Source: Aquila chrysaetos chrysaetos
Taxonomy: Eukaryota > Chordata > Aves > Accipitriformes > Accipitridae
Direction: 5' to 3'
DNA: 64,000 bases
Assembly (NCBI RefSeq): GCF_900496995.4
Contig: NC_044006.1
Coordinates: forward strand, 22,714,214-22,778,213
Of this stretch, positions 49,661-64,000 are shown in pieces. Within the stretch, counting starts at the first letter, position 1, and every line of letters starts with the position of its first letter. Made by a program: the position numbers and the translations under genes. The notes beneath the pieces are model-generated. The model was not told where the DNA came from, ran no database searches, and was given only the letters and a program-made list of their open reading frames with translations.

Positions 49661-50140
49661 AATACCTGTACTCTCATGAAGAACCCTGCAGTATTTGGTC
49701 TTACCTAGCCTGGCTCTTCTGTGAAAAATGAATCTTTGCAGTGAATGGACTTCCATGTTACCTGAACATTTAAAATTTGATTCACATTTGCATGACTGCG
49801 TGAAACATGTGGTGTGTAGACTAGAAACACATAAGAAAACTTCAGTGAGGTGGTAATGAAGACACTTGTGAACTTTAACACATTTCCAATGGAAATGTTT
49901 TAGCAATGCTTGTTCAGTTGAGTACTCACCACCTGACTGAAATGTGTGGGTTGTATTACAATAGAGTGTGTTGTTGCTTAAAAATAAAAGTTTATTCATA
50001 TATTTTCTGGGATATCTGAAATGCTTTAGCTTAAGTTTTAAACTAGCGCAAGCAGCCTTACTAAAGACTGGCTTAACTGATTTGTTGCAAGTGTAGCTCA
50101 CTGCTGATTGAATAAATTGGAAAATCTACTTAATAAAGTG
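49661..50140 (+). other. EIF1B: EIF1B 3' UTR with poly(A) signals
   Basis: AATAAA at 49,983-49,988, about 325 nt after the stop, is the most likely signal. Additional AATAAA at 50,111-50,116 and 50,132-50,137 could give a slightly longer form. The long minus-strand open frame across this region (171 codons) is antisense noise. Confidence 0.75.
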
Positions 50141-53100
50141 TTAGCTAATTAATCAGTAGATTAGCTTGATGTGATCTTATCCTGTAGCTGTAAGACTAGA
50201 GCTTTAAAGTCTTTTGTGTAGGTGTATTTTAGTAGCAGCATGATAAGACATAAATTGTTTGCTGAGTAAGTAACTGGATCTTCTCTAAAATTTACTGCAG
50301 TGACTATGAAGTATTAGTGTTAAGCATAGTAGGACTAAAATAAGCTGAACTCCTTAAGGCTGCTATTACTGATAACATGCTAAACATCTAGGTCTTGCAT
50401 AGTAATCCCAAAACATTTGAAGGAAATGCATGGGATTTTGTATCTCTTCTGTCACTGAGTGAAGGGAAAAGACATTGAGTTAGCTTCTGCCATGACTGTG
50501 CCTTTAACATTGGCAAGCAGAGCGCTTTAGTTAGCTGGTAGTGTTAGCTGCAGAAGTAAAGAAGGGAACAGGCTCTATGCTAACCTTTTTACCTTTTTTT
50601 TTTGGTTTTTTTTTTTTTTTTTTTCCTGGTATGAAAAGTTTTGCTGTGATTAATGTTTAATATGGAGGGGTTTGTAGTGGGGTTTGGGTGTTACTACAGA
50701 AAGCTGATTTAGCCTACTTTTTTAGCAGGCAATTTATTCAGTGTTATCTGAAGTTATAATAGGTTTGTTCCACCATGCTTTTCATCTAGTTTTACTTAGC
50801 TGTAGGCATTTGGTATTCTGCTTTTAAGAGATGTCTCTTTACAGAATGAAATTACTTCATTTGGTGAAACATGCAAAACATGTGTCTTCCTTGTGAGACA
50901 GGCATGGAAATTTTCTCTGAAACATTTGAAAACATGCTGAGCTGGGAAATGGTAAAAATAGCGGGAAATGTTAAAAAAACCTTCTTGTAATATAATGCAT
51001 TCTCTGGAAAGGAAGAAAGAGACATTTCTTTACTGCTAAGACTTATTAATAACAACTTATTCATAGAAAAAAAAATCGATGACTACCTAAGTAAACATCA
51101 AGAATAGGCAAAACTATATTACTCTAATATCACCTGTGCCTATACTTTTTTCCTGTTCAGACTTGACTTTCTAAACAGAAATGCTAAATTTTAACTCACT
51201 TGAACTTTTTTTTTTTTTTTTGATTTCTGGATTTAGATATGAATCTTTATGGCATTAGCAACAATTAGGGGAGCATTATAGAGCATTTATATGACAATTT
51301 CTCTCTCTGTCTGGTCTAGACAATTCCACCTGTAAGAATCCAGTGTCCAGTCTCTCAATCTCCACAAATTCTGCCTGGTGTTACAGATCTTAACTGTTCC
51401 AGACAAAGGATGTTCCAGAAGATTGTATACTGTTAAGGTATAATGTGTTCAAGAGGAGAAGGAGGGAATGCCTGCTGCAAAACATGAAATGCCAGCACAC
51501 AGAAGGAAAATCCAAAGAATAAGTCTTTTGCAAGTTTTGCACATTAGCAGAATAAAATCATTATACTGCAAGTTTACCTAGTCCTGATTCATAGGTGCTA
51601 AGGTAATTAATCCTTTGGGGGTACCTAGCACTTAGTGATTTTCATTTTCTCAAATGCCGGACAAACAGACGTTCTTATTTAAAGCTTGCTCTCCTGCTCA
51701 AGAGGAAAAACAAGCAGTATCTTCTCGTGTTTCACTGGTATTATGTGAGTACTTCTGGTGGTTTTTGAATTGGAGATTAACAAACGATTAGCAAGTCTCA
51801 TGTGTTACTGAGTCACTCTTCATTTCAGATGGCATTCCATTAACTTTTACTACCTAAGCTTGAGTCATTTCTCCATAGTCATTCTATGTGGAATAAATAA
51901 GAAAAACCTTTGTTTTCTTCCTCCTCATTTAAAAGTCCTTTCTGGTGGGAGGAATCTTGCAGTTGATAGGCGTCTTGGTTTTATGCTCTAGTGGAGCTGT
52001 TTGTATTTTGACCTTTGACCAAAATTAAAAGGAGAGGGAATAAGAAGTAACACAATTGAAGTTTAAATACATGAAATTTGTTGTGGCAACAAACAATTTA
52101 CTCTTTGTAGAAGGAAAGCAGAAATGTTTGTCCTTGAAGTGTTTTAAACCAGAACAGCGTATCGATAAGATTGTAACTAGTCTTGTTACAAGCCCAAGCC
52201 TCTTTGCACATTCTGGAGGAAGGGCTTCAGCAATTTCATTTATTATCATCTTATGCTGAAACTTCTTTGTCAAAGCTCAGCCTATTTGGAATATGTATCT
52301 GTGTTTCAAGAATGCTGAAGAACATGGAAGACTTTGGAAAAGAGCTGTTTAAATTACTGCCATGAAAATCTGTTTTCACAGTGAAGACAGGTTTCAGTCT
52401 TTCTGTCTATTCCAAAATAGGTTAAAAAATGGTAAAGGATGTGGCCCATAAATGTCGAGGCAGTAAAAGGGAGCTAATAATAGAAAACACTTTTAAAACC
52501 TACTAGTGGGACTTGAGACTGGGCAAGCTCAGACTGCAAAGAGTGGCGGCTTTTTTTTTGTTTTGTTGGAATATTGTTAAGTCCATGTCCTTCAGATCTC
52601 CAAACCAAGACTGCCGCCTTAGTGATATCTAGGCTTGACCACAAGCTGCAGTTGGATGTAGGAACTGCCGTTTCAAATTCACAGCCTTGCTGTTCATAGT
52701 TGTATTAGGCTGTTGTAGCTGACTCTTTCAGCTGATACACTGGACTAAGGTGTTGCATAAATAAATTAATTGAATTGTCTGTTCAGAGCCTACGTCTACT
52801 TAATGCAGCTATGAACAGTGAAACCATCGTTTACCAAATGGTGGTAGCAGTCCCTATTTGTAGAAGATGAGATTTAGTAATTTAAGTCTGTAAGCTGCCT
52901 ACTTCCTCTTGTTGTGTGAATTATCAGGCCCTTGATCTTCACCTGTGGTCTGCTAAATCTGACCATGTGTTTCAGAGATGAGCGTGAAGAGCGCAGCTAT
53001 GGGCAGATGAGCAGTAATTTTTTCAAGGGAAAGAACCTTTGAAAAGAATAGTGCCCGGATTATGTGTGCATGCTATTCATTGGTCCAGTGGCTTTGCTTA

Positions 53101-56100
53101 AACCTTATTTCCTGTACTGCATTCTTGCACAGCCTAAATAAAAAGCATTTTGTTTGGGAGAACTTTTTTGGAGAGGGAGGAGGGAACCCCACAAAAAAAA
53201 AACACCTTAGGAAATAAGTTTGTATCTTAAGTCTGTTTTCATTAACTTAGGTTCTCCTGGACTGCAAGACCTCTATAACATTTTTATTTCTGTCTCTGTA
53301 TCTTTAAAAATCCTAATTAAACTTCTTGAGAGTTTGGCATTTAAGGTTCTAAATATATGTAAAGCCATTGTAAAACTTAAAGTTGTGAAGAGTTGTTGAA
53401 GCTTAATTTTTAAATATTTGAAATAATAATCATCAAGCAGAGCTCTGCATTTTGTCTTATACTGCCATCCTACTTATAATCGATATGTAGTTTTCCTGAA
53501 GATGCATACATATTTACAGACTTGCCAGTAAGTGGATATCCTTGCTGCGGTGCAATACCCTGTTTGTAGTTTTTGTAAGATCTTATCTAATGTGCTGCAC
53601 TGTTACAGGCTGTATTACTCTAATTTTACAGTATAGGACAGATGTACCTTCAGTTCTGGTCAGCAATTATCTTTTTCTTAATCCTCCTGGAAGGCTCTAG
53701 AGCACAGGATCCATGTGATACAGCCTCGTTTAAAGTGGCTCAGTTGTTCCTCTTACGATGTGAAAGTATGTACAAGATTGGTATTTAGCCAGTTAAAGAA
53801 TGGGAGAGGCCTCTTTATAGATTACTTTGGGACACGGTAGGGGTTACTGTCACTTTTGGTGTGTTCAGTGTTCATTAATGTCACTGAGTGTTCCTCTAAT
53901 TAGTGTGCTACTGCCACTAGGGAAATGGAAGTGGTCTTAGAGGGTCATGTGTGTTTAAGTACTAAGAATCTGCCTTCGTCCTAAGACTCTTCATAAATCC
54001 ATACTCAGTTTAGTTAGGAACGTGTCTCCCATGCTTGGCAACATGAAGGTTATTTTCCAGTCGCCAGATCAAAAGCTCTTGAGATGAGTAAGGGAAAAAA
54101 TGACATAGTTGGTTTTGTGTTTGCTGTACAGATGCTTCATGCCTACTGTTTCCAGTTTACATTTTAAAAAAAAAAAAGGATTTGTACTTGGCATGCCTTT
54201 TTAATGTTTACTACATGCCTGTGATTGATCTCTTTATGAACAAGTCTTAACCTGTATTGGAGTATTGCTAGAGAGTTGAGACAACAAAGTCTTTTGAAAT
54301 AAAATGTACCAATGTTATTTTATGTATGCTTTTCTAAAACAAATGGAATTTTATGCTGTTATTAAGGAGGACTATTTTTTTGGGTGGAAGACAGAAGTAG
54401 TGTAATTTAATAGTGATGTATGTGATCTTCTTGTAATCAGCTTTGATTTTGTCAAGAAATGTTATATTTCCTCTTTCAAATTTCGACCATAGTCTGTACT
54501 AACCAACTTAAAAATATTGTGACTTGTACTGGGATATCATAGCTCTAAAACAAGGTAATCATATTGGCTTGAGGTCTAAAATTTTGGGTAGAAGAGGATC
54601 ACCTAATTTCTTGAATAAGAAGAATGCACAGTGTTTTAAGATGAAGCCAGTAACGTGTGCTCAAGTTTGGTCTCAGCTATTTTAGAACGTCTTGCATCCA
54701 TGAAATGTGACAGCACATTTCTGAAATTAATTTGGGCTCTGATTAAAAGTACTTGTGTATATAATAAATGCTTTTTTTTTTTTCCATTTTAAGCCATCTT
54801 TGCTATGATTATGCAGAAAAAACCCCCATGGTCCATGCTCAGTTCTCTTAAGTTACGAGTAGCTGAATTCAGCAGATGTGGTTGCAAGTAAAACAGTCAT
54901 GCTCCTCAAAGACAGGGTTTAGCTGTCAGCTGTGTTTGTGGTCCCTCTGACAATCGGACAGGGAGACAGCGCTGTTCCTACAGTACGGACAAACAAGCCT
55001 TGGGAATCGTGATGGCACAGCTAACCCCATGGAAGTGGTGGTGCAGCGGTTAGTTCAGTAGCTGTCCCACAAATTACCTGGAAGGTCGCTCTTTTAGGTA
55101 AACACAACAAATGACATAAATGCATTGGATATGTAATCAGAGAATAGTTTTGGGGTAGGAAAGGTTAAAAATGGTCTATTCCCAAGAGTCCTGCTGGAAA
55201 AATCTACTGAAGGGCAGCTCCTGTTGTAGAGGAAGCAGCCTTTAGCTACCCTCCAACAGAGAAAGTTAGATTACTTGTGTGATGGGGGTACCTCCTGATG
55301 AGTGATGGGCTACACCTCAATAAACAGACCGAACAGACATCGGTGATATCAACACATCTGAGCTCGGTAACACTGGTGAAAAAGATGGCCTTGCAGACTG
55401 ATACTTGTCCGTATCTGATGCTGTCAGTATCTTTGAGTTACACCTGTAACTCAAAGCCCAGATCTGCATTAGGACTTGAAGATGCGAAACAAAACCACTG
55501 TTTTAAAGGTTCCTTTAGTAAATAGTAACCTGTAAATTAAGCCATGCATTATTCAAGATAATTTATATTAATTGGTATGAAAAAGGTCCTTGGGGAGTAT
55601 TGAAAGAAGAGTATTTTCCTTCCTTACCTAACTTTCCTTTAGGTAAGATTTTGCAGTGGCATGGAGCAACTTTCTGATTGTCCAGTAGTGCTTTTATTTC
55701 ATAAAAAAATACGGTGAACAGTGCTCTGTTTGAAAGTAGCTGGGCCTGGAATCCTCACCCATCACTGCCTTCCATGCTAAGCTTTTTTAAAGGGCACCGA
55801 GGGGAGGAACATCTCCAGGGGTCATCAAATTCTTTCATTTCTCCTGGTAGTAGAAGCCAATTCCAGTACTGGCTTAAGTCACGCTGAAACTAGAGCATCC
55901 TTCAGTAATGCTATGGAAGATAAAGAGGGTTTTCTGCAGAGGGTGAGAGGGAATGAGGTGCCTGCATCTTGCTTTCAAGTAGAGCAATGCAGGGCCCTTC
56001 AGGCTGCTTCTACCTGAAGCCAGTCTGAACGCGGCAGTGTCTGCTGCCTTGGGGTTTGTACTGCACAGAAGCAGCTGCATGATTTCCAGGTCTTGGCTGG

Positions 56101-59100
56101 TTCTCATAGCAGTTCAGACAGATACACAGCTGGGTCTCTGGCAATAAGTTCAAAATACCAGAGCACTCTGGTCATGGGATGTGATCTGACCATGCAGAAA
56201 TGGACATCTACTGTGGGTCTGTCCCTACAGCTCTTTAATTACTTTTTGTCTCTCTGATAGAAGTAGTATCCTAACAACTTCAGGGCAGTATCCTCTGAAG
56301 AGGGAAAATTGACAGTTGTCTGCTGTGGAGATTCACAGGGAAAAAAAAACCCAAACAAACCTGTAGCGTTCTAGAAATCGTCCAGGCCAACAATTAGAAG
56401 ACAGCAAACAAGCATCTGAGGACACAAGTTATATACAAAAGCAAGAGCACCCTGTTGCTAGCAGCTGCATGTTGCTGGATGAGGCTACAGGCAGTAGGAA
56501 TGCAAAGGAAACATGCTTAAAATGGTAATACCCCTTTATATACTGTCTCAAGGGTCTACAGGCCATTATGAAAAGAAAGTGGTGATGTGTTACTTGAAAT
56601 TTTTGTGTCTAGGCTGTATTCTTAGCTCTGTTTACTCAGTTGCACCCTCCTGTCCCCAGTCACCTAAATTTTATAGGAGATGATCTCTAATCTATTAGTT
56701 TCTAACGTCTTACTAGCTGTCTCAATTTGATTTTGGGCTACTAATGTTCACATTGTTAAAGTGTATTTTCAGGAGGAAGGCATTAGGGGTGCTTTAAAGG
56801 GAAAGCCTAGCTGAAAAAATTGAATATAAGGAGACAATGTGAGAATCTTCCAAGTACATGATTTGGGTGTTAGATTTCTGCAAAGAAGCTATTAAAATTG
56901 AAGCCTGTCTTGTGTTACCTTAAGAGGCATTTCCTGCCAGAAGATTTCTTGCTGTATTTATTTCAGTGCCCCAAATCGGCCCTGAAGCAGTGCTTTTTCC
57001 CAGGTCCCTGTGTGGAAGGCACAGCACAGGTTGTGTGAACTTTCAGAAAGCCTGCTGCAGCTGGTGCTGCTCTCCTGAATGCCAAGAACCTGCAAGTTGT
57101 GCATCGCTGCCCCAGGATGGGCCACCGGCTCTGGCTGCTGAGCAGCATTGCTGTGTGATGGGAACAGCAGAGGTGGCAAAAACAGAAACAAAAGGTTTGG
57201 CTTGTGATTTCTGCTTTCTATAGTGGTTTAGTGATCTCACAAAGTGGCTGCTGGGAGCAAGGAGATGGTCATTTTTTCCAGTTCCTTCGTGGATATGTAG
57301 CAAGAGAAATTGCCCTGAAGTTAGTAGAGTTGGACAGACCATATTTTCAGGGTCACATCTTGTAGTGCTGATACTGGTGAAGCATCCACTGACTTATTTT
57401 TCAAAAGTTCACTTGACCTTTACTTTTGGACAGAGTTTTTCCTGTTCACTGAAATTTGGGCCTCAGCTGGCACAGCTCCATCTGATTGGAGCAAAAGATC
57501 TTGAGAAACCAGCAGCTTGCCTCTGTCCTCACCCTCTCCACACTTTTTCCATGTGAGCAGATTTAAATACTTTGGATTTGGACATACAAGCCCCTGGTAC
57601 ATGTATAAGGACTTCTCTTGGTGTCTTCTCCTTCTGAGAATATGTTCCATGTTTCCTCCTGCCATCAGAGGCACATATTTTGGGGGGCTCTCCAAAGGTC
57701 CAGGAATGAATTAGCACAGGATTCTTTTGTTCTCATGGGTCGTGAAGAATTAGGAAGTCTAATTTTACAGGGGGAAATCCAGACCAGATGTAGATTCTGC
57801 AGTCACACCAAGCCTGTTTTAAAAGAGCTAGCCTATACGTTTCTGCATCTGATGCAGTGTATTACACAGGCACATAGTGCGATTTCTATCTGATCCTGCT
57901 TGGCTGTCCCTGGCTATGCTCTGGAGGAAGCCTGCCTGCTCCTCCAGTAAAGAAATGAAGGCACAGCGGGAAGACTTGCTGCTGCTTCGGCTTTGTTCCT
58001 TGCATTCTTTGTACCAGCGTGAAATGTGTCAATCAGTGCCATGTCTCTTGTTTCCACTTTATGAAATTCATGCTAATGCACATGAGCTGAGGAATGGGCC
58101 TCGAGTATGATGCATTAATCCTGCAAAACATGTGAGGTGCTTTTCCCCTGATCTTAATTGCAATTGTTCCTTCAGCCATTGGCTTATTTAAGATGTATAG
58201 GTTTGCATCCATTGCATGATTGAAGTTTTACAAATAGTTATCAGGAGATTACAAGAAAAAATTTTTAAAACTACAAATTCTGCCATGAGAAATTTTTTTT
58301 TAAGTTTCTGGGGGTAGATAGGGGACTCCTGGGCTTTTTTTTTTTCTAAAGCAATTAAATAATTGGTCTCTATATCAAACAAACCAGTTTTATCAGCTTG
58401 AAATATGTTTTAAACAATGCTTGTGTAAATGGCCAGCTTGCTATTTCCAGTCTCTAGCCCTAGATGTCACTGGAAAACAGCACATGCTGAAAACAGTGAC
58501 ACTGAAGCCAGGAAAAATGACTGTAAATCTTAGATGGGGGAATGCAGAGGGGAAAATTTGGTAAAGTTCCCGGGTGGTTGCAGGCATAACCCGTGTGAAA
58601 CTGTACCCCAAATCTCCTCTGCCTGAGAGGGAAGGGATCTGAAATCTGTCCTTAGATGTACCCCTTCCCTACGGTGGCTGCACATCATCAACCACTCGTA
58701 GCCCAGTGCATGCTTACCACAGAGCCCTGTGCAAGAGGTGTGAGGAACAGAGTCCCAGTGCACCACTTCAGAGAGAAGAAAGAAATATGCTGGGAGAGGC
58801 AGGAGATGACAGCTACGGCTTCATAACAGGCAAAAGTCATCTCATGGCAAGGTGCCGCGGAAAGAGGCGGACTTGCCTTTGTTCATCTCGAGTTTCCGCC
58901 AGCTAGTGCTGCCCCTTCTCTTGACAGCAAGCCAGTTCTGGGAGGTGAATCTGGAGGAAATTATTTGCTTTTGGGGGTTAAGGAGTCACTTGTCCACTTA
59001 GTTCTCTGCAGGCTCAGAGATGGTGTTGGGTCTGCTGGAACGAGGCGGAGGAGAGGAGCTCGGTGCACTTGTGCATGGAGGCAATGGGAGTGACTGCGTG

Positions 59101-62100
59101 CCAGACCCAGCTGCCTACAGGGAAGAGCGGTAAGGAACCAGCATTGAAAAAGCCATTCAAAAACATGGCAGAAGTCAGAGGAGGCAACTTTAGGGATCAG
59201 AAGTTGTACGGATGATGGTCCTCTCCAGTGCCACCCCAGAGTGGCCGAGCCCATTTGAGTGGATCTGGGTATGGACAATGCCTGGGGACCTGTTCCTCTC
59301 CCAAGGCTGTAAGAGTTGGAAGCAGCCCATTAGAGATGGGCTCCTCAAACATTCGCACCACTTTGGATTTCAGTGGGTGTTTTGGTCATGAAAGGAGGCT
59401 GAAACCAGTTTTTAACGTCTATAGGATCAAAGCTATAGTTGGCTTTTATTAAAACTGTTACAAAAGAGAAAAATGCTCTTATTTGGTAAGTGTTGGAAAG
59501 TACTCCTAGGACTTTTGCGAAGAAAGGATAAAAGTTGTCACCACGTGATCTTTTAGGAAGCTAGTTTTTTCCTGAGCTGAAATTGTACAAAGTGTAGTTT
59601 CTAATTCAGCACTCAATTCAAATGCTGTTATGAGTCAGTAGCAGGATTCAAGTGGATAAAGGGAGCTTTGTAAAACTGAAACCTTCCTTTTGTATGTTAA
59701 CCTTTTTTTATTATTATTTTCCAAGAGTAAAGCATCAGCTACAGTACAATGACTTCGAGATTACACAGTTAGAAAGTACACCGTGTCCACGAGATCAGAG
59801 TTTCTGAAACTCTGGAGCTGGTTATATCCGATGGGTAGATGACTTGCATCAAGTGAGATCCTAGTTCATGGGCGTGTGATTGCAATCAGTGCTGTGTCGT
59901 GCCAAGATACGGCTCCAGAGAAACGTGTGGGTAATTTTGAGCCTGTTTTCCTAAAATAATGGCAGGGATGCTGACCCCTCCGCTTGGGCATTTTAGATGC
60001 TTGTGGACTCTCTCAGCAGGCGTTGCCGGTGTCAGTGTTTAATGCCCTTAGGGCTGGTGGTGGGATGCACTGTGATTTCAACCAGCCTCGCTGTGTAACA
60101 AAACCAAACAGGTACAGCTACACTGACAACGGTGGGAGACCAGGTTTGGGAGTGTGGGGAGAAGTTAGCCCCTCTGGGCTGATACAGAGATCCTGCCTGT
60201 ATTTTGGGGTCTGTGACATGCAGGAAGGGACTAGGCTGTTCACTGCCTATTTCTTGCTCAGCCAAGCAGCCACAGCTTGTGCTGCCGACCATCAGACCAG
60301 CTTGACATGAAGTTCATTGCACCCCTCTCTCCGAGACGCACCTTTTCTGACTTGGCATCTGCTTTGGGCTGAGACCCTGAAGAGCTACAGACATGTTTCC
60401 TGTCTTTGCTGAGGCCGGTATACAGGAGTGTAAGCTAGGCTCAGTGATGGAGGAAAACAAATTGGCCCTTCTCCAGCACTTGCTGGAGAAACTTGGTTGG
60501 TTCAGCCCCCATGGACCTGAGAGTATGTTCCATGAGAATAATGTCCTACCCTACAGCTGTAAGGGCTCTTTCCTGCCAAAGGCCCTGACTGATCTTGCCA
60601 TTGGTAAGATCTCAAACCACAGCCAGCGGGCGTAAATTGCTTGGGTCTAGCGGCCTCTCCGCTGCTGTCCATGCAGTTGTATTGCAGAACAAGCTCTAAT
60701 CCAAAATGTAGCCTAACATCAGCTCACATGTGGAGAGACTTCCTGATACCTGCTGGGGAATCTTTCAAGTAAATAAATTAATAGCATTTCCTGCAACGTA
60801 AGAAAGTACTGAATGATTTTCTTTTTTTTTTTCCTAGTATTGTGAGTATATTAATTCCATTAAGGTTAACTATGTGGAAAGTTTCAGCTGCTGATGGAAA
60901 TGTTAGCCCAGCAGAAAAGTGGCACTGAGCTCACATTGGTAACTCCGACACTCATCCTGGCTGCATTCACTTGAGAAACAGTGGTCATTTCAGGTGAGTA
61001 GCTTTATAGTAGGATTTAACCTTCATATACATTATTTGAAGTTTGTCATGTTTAATAGAGATTTAACAGTCAGATGGCCTTATGTGATCAGTGACGTCCA
61101 GTCCATGTACCTTTCTGTATAGGCATGGCACTCTAACTGAGGTATGTTATCCCAGTGCTACCTGAGGCTGTTCTCGCTTGTGCAGAGCTCGGATGAAGCC
61201 GAAAGGGCTTTCATGTGAGAAAACACGTGAAGCAAAAGCTTTAGATTTAGCTGTTCCCCACAAAGACATATGTGTGAGGAAGAGCCTGGTTGCGCTACCT
61301 CAAGAGAGAAAAAAGGTGGTCTATTGCTGATACCAGGAAACTGAAGCTATGATTTTGTGACAGAGGAAGATCTCCTAATGATATGGTGCCACCGAAATAA
61401 AACTATGAGTCACTTTTACTGAGGATGAACACACTAGTTACAATACGAGGAGTCACCCCACAGACCAGGAGCCCATGGTATAGACACCATACAACATCAC
61501 AAAACAGTGCCTGCTCCTCTCCAAATAGATTGAAAGTAGGCATCGGTTGTAGGTTTAGGAACAGAATTTCAGAACCACCAAGGTTGATGGCATTGGCCTT
61601 AGATGGTCCCTGGCTGCCTCCAAATGTGAATTAAGAGGTGGTAAAGCGAGCACAGGCAAAATCCTGATGCGGGAGTCAGTCCCCTCCCACTGACTTCACT
61701 GGTGGCTGTGCACACCCAGAAATGGATGCAGCCCATATGGCCAGCCAGCTGCTGCTCAGCCACCTTTTGGAAACTGCCAATATTACTTAAGGACAGGCTC
61801 CAGCAAGTCTCTTAGGTGCCTGAGTGCCTATTGATTGCTGTAGGCACCTAAATATATTTCTCTATTTGACCCAAAGCTTTCCTAATCCTCTCCTTGCCTT
61901 CCCTTTCAGGAAATGAAACGCATGGAACTGGCTTGTTTGTTTGGGAAGCATAAATGTTCCCTAGGAAACAAGGACATGCAGACATGTCACTTAATTCTGG
62001 AATTTATTGATTACAAGATACAGAATCCCAAGCCAAATAGTTTGTAGGTCAGAGAGATTAGAGAGTAATCCTTACCAATTTCATTCCTGGTCTAGATTAA

Positions 62101-64000
62101 AGCTGTAAATATAACTTGAGCATTGCACACTCCTGCAAGCAAAAACTTCTCATAAGACTTAGGGACTGAGCCCATCAATCTAGCTATCAGTAAGAAAACC
62201 ATTTGGAATTACATTTATATAGCTTAGCTTGGGTCAGTTTAATGGAAGTACTGCCATTTTACATGTTGGGTGAGCTCAATTTCAGCTACTTTAGCAATCT
62301 AAACATTTTGTGTAAGCTCCCTTTCTCGTTGATGAAGACAGGTTGACTTGAATGCTTCCTATTACAGGTGATCTTGGTCACTCACTGGAAGTGGGGATCT
62401 CCTCTTACGTGCTGACTAGCTGGGTAAGATCTGGCTGGTTTCAGCCTAGTTAACAGAGATTTCCCACCAAAGAGACCAGCTGTAATTTGGGCTCTGCAGC
62501 TCTCCTGAGGTCAGGAGCTTACTGTTACATGATGGAGCCCAGTCTGTGGCTGACTTTGAGACCAACAGACCCGGTGAACAGGTACCCCGAAAAGGAGTCT
62601 GTCCTTTAGGAAAAGCTATAATGCTGGAAAGTGGAGAAACCAGGATCGATTGGTCTTTTGGAGTCTGTCCATTGAATTCAGAGAGATGCCATCTATACAT
62701 CATTTTACAATCATTCCTCTAGAATGCAGAATACAGAGAAAAGGTTTCAAAGTTAGACCCACAGTTGGGAACACAAATCTAAATCAATGTTATTCCTTTC
62801 CCCAAAATGGCAGTCATACAACAATTTTGACGGCTGGTGAAAAAGTAGCGCTAAAGCACTTTGCTCCCAGCTGAAGAACTGGACCAATTTATATTGCATA
62901 ATAGAAGGGTTATTCTGAGGACTGTGGCATTGCTTTTAAATAAGTGTGGATGATTGAGACCTAGCTGGAAATTAATTCCTTCATCAGCTCTTTTGTAAGT
63001 AAAGAAATTAGGTCTGCCAGTGTTGGTTTGGATGAAAAACTGAGGTTTCATGACACTGATAGCTGTTCTGGAGGCATGAAATGGAGTTCTACTGGGGCTT
63101 GTATCCATGGGCTAGATCTGAAAGTCATAAATTGATCAGATTCTTTAGCAAATACCTTTTACAAGTAAAAACAGATGCATTTAATAACCCAGATTGGCAG
63201 GGCCTAAAATGATTTCAAAGGTAGCTTTGCATTTTATCAAATTTCTAAGATTCCTGTCCTCTTAACCAGCACCAGGCACCCCTCTTCAACTTGTTCCCAA
63301 AGTCCTGTCCTCTTACCAGAAACAGCAGCCTTATTGGGGATTTTTCCTCCTTCCTTTAGAAGCAGGGTGGGAAAGGATCTGCTGAAATAAAGTATTCATC
63401 TGCTTGCCTTGATCCTGTCCCTCCAGCCCCTCTCCAGCAGCAAAAGCAGAGTGCAGAAGTGACCTCCTGCTAGTGCCACAGTGCTGTGCCAGGGTCTGAA
63501 ATTCAGACTTTACGGCTTCAGGCAAAGGGATGGCCCTGCATGTCTGCAAGAGACCTCTCCTAAGGAACCGTGGAGCTGGGTGAAAAGGCACAGGGTTGGT
63601 GTTTTTATATTGCTGGAGGGAAAGAATCAAGCAGGGTGATGGGAGGGGTTGGAGGGAAGAGGTTGGTCAGCTCTGCCCATCATACAAATTCTGGGAACAA
63701 AATGAATGCTTGCTGGACTGAATAAATACACGTCTCTTCAGCATTAACAAAATACTGCAGTGTAGAGAAACTCAGTCTCTCTGTCCACCCCCACCAAAGA
63801 AACCAAATAATAACCGAAATTTTCCTGCACAGCATGAGATTTCATTGGAATAAACAGTTTAATATCTATTTCTGCTCTTACTTAGTTGTGAGCCACTTTT
63901 CTCAGAGGTGAGTAATTGAGGAAGAGCTACTGGTAATTTAGCAATAATGTTTAATGAACTGAAAAATTATCTGTTTGTAGGAGGATTAATAGCTCTCTGC
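50141..64000. other. Intergenic region downstream of EIF1B with no gene recognised
   Basis: 13.9 kb of mostly unique AT-rich DNA. It contains T-runs near 50,597-50,627, 51,207-51,222 and 54,772-54,785. All open frames are short and unrecognised, and no tRNA or other RNA gene was seen. In human the next gene on this side is ENTPD3; I saw no apyrase motif, so its exons are probably outside the window. Confidence 0.5.
50588..50627. repeat. Poly(T) low-complexity tract
   Basis: Two long T runs separated by GG. No parent element was recognised. Confidence 0.85.

Noticed and set aside
49586-50101. 171-codon minus-strand frame over the end of EIF1B
   Set aside because: Antisense to the EIF1B last exon and 3' UTR; Cys/Lys-rich with no recognisable family.
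54990-55080. Segment with GTGGTGCAGCGGTTAG, similar to a tRNA or tRNA-derived SINE A-box
   Set aside because: I could not form a cloverleaf or find a B-box at the expected spacing.
55298-55525. Frame starting with a DGLHLN motif, reminiscent of a retroelement endonuclease
   Set aside because: The motif is too short and the flanks show no further element similarity.

Overview
The window looks like nuclear DNA from a bird. It carries CR1 LINE 3' ends with the typical ATGATTCT tail, several avian-type endogenous-retrovirus solo LTRs, few other repeats, and spliced vertebrate genes. The gene order MYRIP - EIF1B matches human 3p22. I cannot name the species; the LTR families suggest a neoavian bird rather than chicken, which is inference.

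Layout. (1) 1-24,248, plus strand: the last seven coding exons of MYRIP (Slac2-c, a Rab27a/myosin-VIIa/exocyst linker), about 304 C-terminal residues, joined in phase across introns from 94 bp to 14.7 kb. The large intron holds two decayed CR1 copies, one ending in an (ATTCT)n microsatellite. The next intron holds an LTR with a (TTA)n tract. A 3' UTR of up to about 2.2 kb probably follows. (2) About 28,400-33,900, minus strand: a small neuropeptide gene whose coding sequence is split into two short exons. Exon 2 (30,890-30,722) carries a signal peptide and exon 3 (29,006-28,828) carries the amidated peptide SPEIDPFWYVGRGVRPIGRF followed by Gly-Lys-Arg. This is the C-RFa / prolactin-releasing peptide 2 (PRLH2) precursor, 108 residues. 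A TATA box and an untranslated first exon lie near 33.9 kb. The gene lies between MYRIP and EIF1B, tail to tail with MYRIP. (3) 34-44 kb: intergenic DNA with a solo LTR that has perfect 5-bp target duplications, an old LINE-like fragment and a CR1 3' fragment. (4) 44-50 kb, plus strand: EIF1B complete in four coding exons (113 residues) behind a CpG-island promoter, with a roughly 1.1 kb ERVL-like LTR in intron 1. (5) 50.1-64 kb: no gene recognised.

The most interesting content is the PRLH2 gene. It is easily missed because no single open frame exceeds about 60 codons and the signal peptide and hormone are on different exons. The EIF1B start codon has a poor initiation context (C at -3, U at +4), matching the known autoregulation of eIF1. 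An AT-rich block downstream of PRLH2 (27.4-28.1 kb) is full of homeodomain-type core sites and could be an enhancer. The window does not show a wholly new kind of system; PRLH2 belongs to a described family lost from placental mammals, and its promoter/exon-1 model here is my own inference.
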